Below are positions 24,201 through 35,592 of a DNA stretch of 64,000 bases, in pieces. Under the pieces are notes generated by a model. It saw only the letters and a list, made by a program, of their open reading frames with translations. It made no database searches and was not told where the DNA came from. The position numbers were made by a program, and so were the translations under genes. Positions within the stretch are counted from its first letter, which is position 1, and each line of letters opens with the position of its first letter. Source of the stretch: Strongylocentrotus droebachiensis (lineage: Eukaryota > Echinodermata > Echinoidea > Camarodonta > Strongylocentrotidae); NCBI GenBank assembly GCA_035222895.1, contig JAVYIG010007897.1, positions 1 to 64,000 of the forward strand, read 5' to 3'.

Positions 24201-27200
24201 CGCAATTCAATTTGATGAAAAATACGGTTGGGACATTATTCATAGGCAGAGTGGCCTATTAGCAGCCCCCCCCCCAATGAAATCCTCTGAATATAATCAG
24301 CATTTTGAAGTGAATATTGACCAAGAGTCATCTGACAAATTATTTACTATAATTTGTACCAAGATTAATAACTTTAATGGAATATAAAAAAATAACAATT
24401 TTTTTTTTTTTTAATTACTCACATACTGACCTAAAATGACCTTTGACCTTGACTTTGTGACCAGGAACTTGCGGAATAAGATTTGTGATACTTGATAACC
24501 CTTGTGTACAAGTTTCATGGAATTTGAACAAACACTTTTGAAATTATTCTAAAAATTCAAAATCTTGATGTTGATGCCACAAAAGAGTCTAAGTTTGTTG
24601 ACCTGAAATGACCTTTGACCTTAATTTAGTGACCTGAAATTCTACTCTCATGATTGGGGATACTTGATAACTCTTTAGTGTAAGTTTCATTGAATAAGAA
24701 CTTATACTTTCAAAATTATATAAAAAATTCAAAAACTTAACCTGAGGTTAAGTTTTCGATGATGATGCCATTACATAGTCCAAGTCTGTTGACCTGAAAT
24801 GACCTTTGACCTTGATTTTGTGACCTGAAATTCTGCTCACATGATTGGGAATACTTGATAACCCTTTAGTACAAATTTCATTGAATAAGAACGTATACTT
24901 TCAATGAAACTTGGGACTAAATATTCAAAAACTTAACCTTAGGTTAAGTTTTTTTTATGTTGATGCCGCCGCCGCCGTCACCGGAAAAGCAGCGCCTATG
25001 TCTCGCTTTTTGCTACGCAGGTGAGACAAAAATAGAAGGCCAAATGTAAAACAGGCAAACAAACAATTTTGTGATGATCTGTCACTATATAAGTAAAGTT
25101 ATATTACAGAAATATTACTGTTGATGTAATTTTGCAGGAAGCCAACTACCATCAGCCCCTATGTTCTAAGGGTATTAATGCTTTATAGTCCGAGCTTCAT
25201 TCGTCGATGCTATATTTTATGGACAAGTGTATATCTCAGAACCGCACAAGGTATATGCAACCACCAAGACCTTTAAGTATAGTTGCATTCATACTTACAT
25301 GAGTGTAGGATAGAGATAGGGAGCATCGATAGGTTCTGGTTTTACTGAAAGCTGAAGTATAACATCCATCAGGAGCTCCTTATTGTCCAGCAAAAGACAA
25401 GCCTTGAACAGGGTATGCTGAGCCAAGCGAGGACTTCTTCCTGAATCAGACCTGGCAAATCAAAAAATGATTAATTTTACAATATTCATATTTGTTTAAA
25501 GAAGCTAGGCGAAGAAATTTCACATAATCACTCAAAATGGGCAAATTATGCATGTCCGGATAGCGTAGACCAATTTGAACACATACATTCTGCTCTAAAG
25601 TCTTGTAAATATGAATGAAACGCGGTAAGAAGCTTTTTCCAGTGACCTCCTCAAACTTCTATTCCTGGGTTGAACAGTTTGTTCACGCAGTAGGCCGATT
25701 ATGACGCCACTGGTTGGGCACGATCGCAATTCTAGGCCTCAAGCTCGCCTCTCGCACAGCTCGCGTGCGGTATTTTGAATAGGCCTATACGTATACATTA
25801 TCCAGACTTTGCATGCTTCATATACCTGACCAGAAAGTGGAATAACAATCTCTAGAAATCATGTAATTACATATAATATTAAGCAAATTTAGGTTATAAT
25901 ACGAGGGGTGAATCGTGCAATTCGATTTGTCCAAATACCCTTCCGTTCTGTGTAATTTGCTGAGATGTTTTGCATTTGTTCGGTCATCATATGCCTTGCC
26001 CTTGGCGTGATAGTGATTGCTGTTGATTATATACGGAGACCATAATGATGAGTGAATCTCGAGCTTCCCTTTGCATGTTTATGTCCTGCAGCTGCAGTTC
26101 TATTTATGAATGGTGCATATTTGTAATTGATTTTCGCCAAATATAACCTCACATCTGATCGTCTTTGTTTTGTTATCCGTGAAATTTGCTAAAGAGCCCT
26201 ACACATCCCGACAAATTCGAAAATGTCTCGCCCAGTCACCCCAGTGACAAGGTGCATGACAGATCGATCGCCAGTTGAGCAGGGCCGGGGGAGCTGAGCG
26301 GCAGCTGGCAGCTCAGCCAGCTCGCGCTGATATATCATTGGACTTGCACCAGCATCGACGCCGTCTTCTCCGAATTGTTCTCTTTTTTTTCCATCTCTCC
26401 TACACCCCCCATCATCATCATCATCGTCAATATCAGTACCACTGTCACTAGTTGTGGAGCTGTGCTCATCAACTTCGAGCTCGGACATTTTGATCAGATA
26501 TTTAGCGTTCGAGTGGCGTTTGTATACGTATAATGCATGCAGGCGAGAGTTGTGTGAGAGCTCTTGGGAGCACTCTCGCGCTCATGTGCCCAACCTCCTA
26601 CGTCACAAATCGTACGTCACAATAGCGGGCCGATCGAGGGCGGAATAATCGGGTAGTAATTTCAATACTTTTAATAGCAGATAAGTCAATTCTGTAACAA
26701 TTTTTGATAACTAAATATGAACCATTAGAAAGATTGTAACATTAACTTTGCAATGATACCAACATTATTAAGGTTAAAAGCCTTTTGAAACCTTCGCTCA
26801 GCTTCTTTAAAAATTAAAATATTTGTAAATAAATTTGTAACATAATGGAATTTGATGTCTTTTCAGTTTTTACCTAGATGTGTATTGTGGTTAGCCAACC
26901 TCTAGTGGGAGAGAGTGTAATAGTCATTGGTCCCTAATCATCAGCCTGGATTGCAATAAATAAAAGTTCTACAATACATGCTCTGGTGGCAAGCATTGCT
27001 CGACAGTCAATTTCTTACACCAACTTCAATCCCAAACCAAACCCTGGACAGAATCCTAATCCTGAACTGATCCTAATCCTGAACTAAACCTAAAATCCAG
27101 TTCTATCTCTAACCCTGACCCTTATCTTTGGTGAAATTAAGCCTGGGGATTGTTTCACAAAGATCCTAAATTGAACGTATATCTAAGTTTGACTTAACAA

Positions 27201-30200
27201 TTATGGAAAGCTATTAGCATCTTTGAAATATTTTGTAAAAGTTATTTTAAAAGGCATAAAATGATGTGGAATTTAGGAAAAGTTTAAAATACTTCAATTT
27301 TTGCTTTTGAATATATTTTATTTTAATGCTACAAATGGCTCTCCATAGTGTTTAAGTCCAACTAAGAGTTAGGTACAACTTGGGATCTTTGTGAAACACC
27401 CCCCAGGACTACATGCCACTGGAAGAAATATTGGGGCACCAACAGAAATAATCACTTCGCAGCTTAATCCTATGTTTCAAATTTCTCCAGACTTTTTGAT
27501 GGCACCGGTGGGATATGTGTCTATGCCATCGATATGACTGGTGCCTCTAACAGCAACATTAAAGGCCGCCTGTACAAGTTTGGCTAGGAGGGATTAGACC
27601 GCCCAGGAAGGTCACTGACAGGTGGCTATCTCATCAACTCAGCTCTCAATTAACATAGAAAAAAGAGGATCATGGGGGATCAATGGTCACTGATTAGGCA
27701 TTGTTTTCTATATAGAGGGAGCAAGTATAGCTACAAGTAGTACAGTGGGCCTTTAGAAGTTTAGATACTGTCTCAGTTTTCCTCTTTGCCCATACATGAT
27801 TGTACGACATGTTCTTCTGTGAAAATGGCTCCAGGGTCAATTTTATACACTAACCGCATTCTCAATTTCGACCTCGGAAGACACATTTTACCAAACCCTA
27901 ACCCAATATTTTTGACAACACAAATGCCACCAGGTCACCCATTTGTGCAGGTTGCATTGGAATATCTATTTCCTCTGTCTATGCCCTTGTCCGGGAGAAT
28001 CTACCCTTGGTAATTTCTGTCTTATGTCAAGCAAGCTTGATATAGGCCCCAATGGTGTGATACACCGTGAGAATCCTTCACAGTTAAATATGGTATACTC
28101 ACTCTTCAACTGAAAGTCACATGAAGTGAAAGAAAACATCAAACAATGATACAATCTTGCAAAAGAATAGCTCACATTATGTTAGACCGAAAGCTTCAGT
28201 CTCTATAATCGTCGGTTGTTCCACTGAGACTACGTCTGGCTCCACTAGACCTTGGTTATACAGACTGAACGACTGCCTATACCACCACACGTTGAAGATA
28301 TCACGGCTAGATTTTAGCCGTTAGGCCCCTCCCACAAACATGACAAACTTGCCACGGCCGTATTGTTATGCCCCCAAAATCCCCCAAAATGTCATTTTAC
28401 CTCGTGCATATCCAAATTTCAATTAGGCCTAGGCTATAATACATCGGTTCCACTTACTAACTTGATTGAAATAATCCGTTTAATGGTCCCTTTTAAGGAA
28501 ATTATGGGTCAAAATCGACATCCATGTTGAAAATCTTGCAAGCCGTGTTAAACTCTCGCTGCCGTCAATCTCATCCCTTCTAGTCTACGCCGAAGGCAAA
28601 ATGATTATGAAGGAAAAACTGTGCGCCATCTACACGTTCGTAATGGCGTTATCACAGTTTTTCCTTCATAATCATTTTGCCTTCGGCGTAGACTAGAAGG
28701 GATGAGATTGACGGCAGCGAGAGTTTAACACGGCTTGCAAGATTTTCAACATGGATGTCGATTTTGACCCATAATTTCCTTAAAAGGAACCATTAAACAG
28801 ATTATTTCAATCAAGTTAGTAAGTGGAACCGATGTATTATAGCCTAGGCCTAATTGAATTTGGATATGCACGAGGTAAAATGACATTTTGGGGGATTTTG
28901 GGGGCATAACAATACGGCCGTGGCAAGTTTGTCATGTTTGTGGGAGGGGCCTAACGGCTAAAATCTAGCCGTGATATCTTCAACGTGTGGTGGTATAGGC
29001 AGTCGTTCAGTCTGTATAACCGAGGTCTAGTGGAGCCAGACGTAGTCTCAGTGGAACAACCGACGATTATAGAGACTGAAGCTTTCGGTCTAACATTATA
29101 TGTGTGCGTCTTCGTAAATATTATAGAGATTTGCCTTTGAAATAATCTACATATTATCTTCACAACCTGGCTTGGTACATTACCTTGTAATGAGTATATC
29201 AAGACTAGAGTACATAGATAACATAGAAGCCATTAGTCCTTTGTAGGCAGAGTCCTTACATAAGGGTACCTGGAAGACAAAATATATTGAAACGTAATCA
29301 TCATTAAAGCAACCTCTCAATATATACAAAAAGATATGTACTCCCAAATGTTGTAAAGATCATTTGATTAAGAAAACCAAGTTTTAAAACAAAGAATCAA
29401 AATGCAATCATATTATTGACAGACTGACTAGATTTGTTAAAGAATGAATATCTTCGCATAATATACCAGCATGATACTATGTATGATATTATGTTATGTA
29501 TATTATGTATATTCACATTCAAAATGTAAATGCTAATCTTACTGAAAAGGAATTGAGTGGTACCCTCATAACTGACGTAAGGCCTAAAAAAAAAAGGTGG
29601 TTGTATTGCCCTTTAGGTGCTAAAACTTGGGTCGGTCGGTTGGAAATCTTTTCCTTTTTACTTTAAAAAAACAACAACTCCTTGTTTGGGTTGATATTTC
29701 TTAGTTCTGAATGCTTTAAAAAAAAAAAAAAAAATCCCTCTAAAAAACATTTTTTTTTTTTTTTTTTAGCCAACCGTAGATTTCAAGATTTTTGGGTCGG
29801 TCGCAAAGGGCAATAGAACATCTTTTTTTTTAAAGCCTAATGAATAGTTTACATCTTTACATTTTAAAAGAATGCATTGAACTGGAATCCGGATTTTAAA
29901 GAATGACGCAGGTTAGAACTTTTACCTGTTTTTTATCAGGGTGTAAAATGTCACACTTGAAGTGGAAATACAACATCACACTATGCAAGCGGCTTTGAAC
30001 ATCAGAAGCTCTGTAAAAAGGATGGGAAGAAAAGGTTACAGAAAATGACCAGCTGATTGCAAAGAGAGAATAAATGAAAATTAGGGGAAATGATGGAAAC
30101 TGCGATGGAGAGTGAAAGTGGTGGAGGCTAGTAAGATACTGCACAGTAAGGAGAATCGCGAGAGCGAGAGAGAGGTCTAAAAGAAGAAGAGATGAATAAA

Positions 30201-33200
30201 AGATCTATTTTTATTGATATTTCAGAGAAAGAGAAAGAAAGTGAGAGAGAGAGAGAAGTCTAAAAGAAGAAGAGATGAATAAAAGATCTATTTTTATTGA
30301 TATTTCAGAGAATGAGAAAGAAGATGAGAGAGAGAGAGAGAGAGAAGTCTAAGAGATATCTTATTGATATTTCAGAGAAAGAGGAAGATAGAGAAAAAAG
30401 GGGTTAGTTTTAACCTTTGTAACATGCTGATAGAGTTTGGGGCAATGAGAGCATGCATTCATGCAACATATTGTACATCATGAACATTCTCAAGACTTTA
30501 TTTTTTAAACCTAGTGCTGGCATTGATATAGGTGACAGGTCTACCCATACAAATCAGAAATCTTAAAATATTGACTAATGCTAACTCATGAACATAAGTT
30601 AGTGACAAAAATGCAACTTGGTTAGACAAAAGGAATACCTTATCAACCTGATGGCAATTTCTCATTTAAAGGATATTGGCATATTATCTGATTGAGAAAA
30701 TTAAAATGTCAAATAAAACGTTTGCAATTACCTTGTAGCTTTCTTTGACTTGACAGTATCAGCCACTTCAAGAGAGAAAAGCCTAAATGGAATGAAAGAC
30801 AGCGTGGAAAGATTTGTTCAAATAAATTAAAACAGAGCCTTTGTGTCAGTCAAACTACACATTTCTTGTGACGGCATAAGAAATAACACACATATTCTAT
30901 ATATTTCATGACTATGCATCTTTCAAAGTTTCATTACATCTGGAGCCCACATTGCAGGGACTATGAACTTGGTGTGTAAGGTGTTATTTCCTGACGCAGA
31001 AAGCCTTGCACATATAATGTGATCATTTAGGAGGAAGATGAACAAATGAGGACATAGGGAGATGGAGCAGATGTAGACCAAAACAAAATACAATAACAAT
31101 AAAATGAACAAATTATTAAAAAAAGATGAATAAGATTGCATAATCAGAATACCTCTGCCTAAATTGAGTGTTATTGTCGAAACAATTTGCTACAACTCGC
31201 TTCACAGTTTCAATCAATAGCAAAAGGAAGAATGTTAAACCTGAGAAACTATAAATCTACTCAGCGACATATGATCCAAGTGACTTATGACTAATCAATT
31301 CAAAACAAAATAAGAATATCTTCAACAGGTATTCTGAAGTACATGACTCAAATAGGTTTCCACATACTTGTAGATATGAATGGAAATAATAAAACAAAAC
31401 AAAACAAAAATACAAACAAACAAGCGGTAATCGAGAAGAGGAAAACAAGAAGAGTAGGAAGGATAATATGAGGTTAATAAAGGGAAGGTTCTTACCTTAC
31501 AGCATGGCTCATCCTCTTGGTGAGAGAGGCATTGTCACATTGATGATATAAGACAGTTAACTCTCTACTCAGCTCATTCACATTTTTGGAATTTCTAACC
31601 TACAAAATAAATCAATAGATAAACAACAAATTTTGAGTAAAACTTGGTTGAAGGAATTTTTGCTGGTGGAATCCTACATAGACATATCAAATAGAGGTTT
31701 ATAATGCTTACATAAAACTTAATGTGATATTAAAAAATACAGGTTCCATACCAAGACACATATTTGGGGGTACCAATTGCTCTTCAGTTGATTCCTAAGA
31801 CTACTTATACTTCATAATTCTTACATCAGGCCTGGACCGGACAATATCCCTAACCACCCTAATCTCAAACCCAATAGCATCCCAAAACTTTTGTATTACC
31901 TTTAACAAAATTGAATCCAGAGCAAACGACACGGGAGCAAATTTCACATCACCGTGATGATCAATGAGACTGTACTCACACAGGTATCCTTCAACTTTGT
32001 CGAATCAGGTTTCTTCTGAGGGTGAACAGATTCAGGTGGATGACTAGATACGGACAGCTCCTTGGGAGAATAAGTTCCGCTAAGCTGATCATCGTTGGCT
32101 TGTGTCACGTCTTTTATATCCTTGGAACAGCATGGCCTCTCCTTGGGTTGGACTGGCAGCAAAGGAATCATCCCTCTAGCTATGCCTTGTCCTGTGCATA
32201 CAAACAAATATCAATCATCATCAAATTATAAATGTTGGCAATAATAAATTAGTATTTTAACAAAAATCTTTCACAAGATTCTATGTTTCTTATTCTTTAT
32301 CCTTCAGAACAGCCTCATTTGACAGTAGTGCTGTAGTCAAACGTTTAACCATCCGGTATCCGATCCCATTTTCAATTGGACGGTTTTGTTTTCCCGTTTT
32401 TTAAAATATTTTTTGTTAAAGTTTCGATTTATGCCCCTTCACCTGGCCCTATGCCTGACAATGTCTCGGAAACAAGAACAACACACCAATTTGTCTGTCA
32501 CCTTGGTTTTAAAGTTATCTCTGTAATAGATCTCAATATGTAGTTTATAATATTAATTCATCCAATATTTACACATGGCGAACCACAAGGTTCTATCCTA
32601 GGTCCTCTACTGTTTTTAATTAATGATCTTACACATTCTTATAAAAACGACATTGTTACTATTATTTGTGACTAGTTCACAAGCACAAATCGGCTCCTTC
32701 AACTGCACCAATTTTTAAATATTTGTTTATAAATCGTTTAACCGAAAACCGTCCGGTTTTGACTGGCGGTCAAACGGAATTGGAGATTTCTGTGATGTTA
32801 CAGCACTATTTGACAGTGACACCACAGTGTAAAGATGAGGTATAGGTAGAGTGTCCAAAGGATGGTCAACTTCTCTATTAAAAAAAAGAGGGGAGACGTA
32901 ATACAAGTCTTTAAATACAAATCATGTTGACATGCAAAACCAAAAGAGAACCCTGTGATCTGACTGCGCCAAGGATAACTTATACTTTGCAGCAAGAACA
33001 GCTCTTGGTCACAAAAGAGAGAGAGAGAGAAAATAAAAAAGCATAGAGAGAGAACGAGAGAAGGAGAGGGAAGAAAGAGAGTGAGAGTTCTATAGATATG
33101 TGCAGATAGAGAGGGAGAGAGACAGAGAGAGAAGAGGGAGAGAGACAGAGAGAGGGAGGAGGGAGAGAGGGAGAGAGAGAGAGAGGGAGGAAGGGAGGGG

Positions 33201-33217
33201 GAGATAGAAAGAGGGGG

Positions 33218-33252
<35 letters not shown>

Positions 33253-33281
33253 AGGAAGGGGGAGAGAGAAAGAGGGGGGGG

Positions 33282-33322
<41 letters not shown>

Positions 33323-35542
33323 GAGTGTATACTCAGTAGTGCTGTAGTCAAACGTTTAACCGTCCGGTATCCGACCGCCCATGGCGGATTCCGTTTTCAA
33401 TTGGACGGTTTTGTTTACCCGTTTTTTTTTTTTTTTTTAATTTTTTTTAATATTTTTTTTTTTTAATATTTTTTTTTTAAAGTTTCGATTTATGCCCCTA
33501 CACCTGGCACTATGCCTGGCAATGTCTCCCAGCTCAGTAATCTGTGTGTTGACTCACCACTCTGAAACTAGAACAACACTCCAATTTGTCTGTCATCTTG
33601 GTTTGAAAGTAATCTTTGTAATAGATCTCAATATGTAATTTATAATAATAATTCATCCAACTTGAACACATGGCCTACCACAAGGTTCTATCCTAGGTCC
33701 TCTAATGTTTTTACTTTACTTTAATGATCTTACACATTCCTCTAAAATCGACATTGTTACTATTATTTATGACAAGTTCACAAGCACAAATGAAAATCCT
33801 TCCCGCTTTTTCACACGGACCTGGCTTGCTGCCGACAGAGTCGGTGAAGAAAAAAAAAAGTTTAAAACTTTTTTTTTTTTTTTTTTTTTTTTTAAATAAA
33901 TAAATCGTTTAACCGAAAACCGTCCGGTTTTGACTGGCGGTTAAACGGAATTGGAGATATCCGTGATGTTACAGCACTAATACTCAGCCTCTCAAAGATC
34001 TATATATGACCTTCCTCATCCCCACAAATAGTGTGATAACTGTGTGACTTCAACCTACCTTTGCCTTGTTCTCCATCTTCCTTCCCAGCGGATTGTTGGT
34101 CGGCCGGTGCAGTAGGAGCATCTTCAGAGTTCCAAGTAGCTGGTCCATCATTATGACCGATACTCGTTTCTTGAGAAGCAGCCAACCTTTGCTTCAGGTT
34201 CCTAATGCACCTGGGAAAATAATAGCAAACATTCATTTTTATTGCAATAATAAATTCATGTAATGTCATAGTAAGTTTCAACAATGTCAAATGATTCATC
34301 TGTCATATATATATTTTCATTGGACAATTGAGATGTATATGGTTTAAGGGTCAATACATTAGTTTTCAAACATTTACATTTCACAGAGGCAGCAAATACT
34401 TCTAGCCGACTAATGCATTGGTTGATTTCAACCAACTTAAAGCTATACTCACATATGCTGAGCAAATAATTATTCTAAATATTAAAAATTCAAAATAATA
34501 AGATATATTAACACTGCTTTAGCTTAACTTAAAAAATAATCACATTCAAACAAAGTCAAACAGTTAATAAGCAGCATACATTTTCATCATTAGCACTGGG
34601 CTTGAAGGCATCGATCGTTTAACAATATTAAATCTAAGATTCACAGCCCTATTTGTTATCAATGATGTCTGTAATATGGTGTAATAGTGAAGCCCTAAAA
34701 TAAAACGCGCTTCAAAATGATCAAGAAGTGCCTCAAAAAGTAAAAGTCTTTGAGTGACTGGTTTTACCATACTCGTTTTCCTCAATAGACTGCAGTGTTA
34801 TGGAAACTGTTAGGCAAACACAAAATTTGGTTTCGATTTCCAATCATAAATATCTTGATAATCAGACAGGCGATCGGCTTGTAAAAGTCATGGGGTTCCT
34901 GACTGACCTAAAGGTTTATAATTATCATTGCAGCATGAGCTCAATCCAGGATTTTGTTTCAGAATCTGAGACAAAGTTACCGGATCCCTTTAATTTTAAA
35001 CAACATATTTTGCTTCTCAAGTTTGAAACTACTGCTGGTATAATGGTCTAGGCCTATTAAACTCCTTACCGTTTGAATCTCTTACAGTACAAAGGACTGT
35101 ATTTACACAACTCTCTCCTTAATTTCCCTCGAGTCAGCGAAGATATGGACCTCTTGAAATGAGATTTTTGATCCTTTGCAGAAATCACGACTCCTGTTGA
35201 ATGAAAACAAAAAAGTTCAAAAGATTTTAAAGCTGTAAATTAAGTTTTTATACATTGGCTAAATATTGGATTAAATCCCTCAAAGCAGTTTTCAAATTGA
35301 TCGCTTTCCAGATTTCATACTTTGTTTGTATACATGTACATAAGCAACAGTAAACTAGAACAATTTGATATGTGACCTATTTTCGTTACAATCTAATGAG
35401 TTCATATATATCTCTTTTTAAGTGATACATGCATCTGCTAATTTATGCAAACAAGTTTGAAGATCATACCACAAAGAGATACATGTGTACATTTTTTAAA
35501 CAATTGACCTTTGATCTTGGCAATTGAGAAAGAACAGTTTTA

Positions 35543-35592
<50 letters not shown>

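Noticed and set aside
32980-33351. Ser/Leu/Pro-rich minus ORF
   Set aside because: Translation of the GA microsatellite.
34800-35051. 83-aa plus-strand ORF
   Set aside because: Lies antisense in an intron without splice sites or known motifs.
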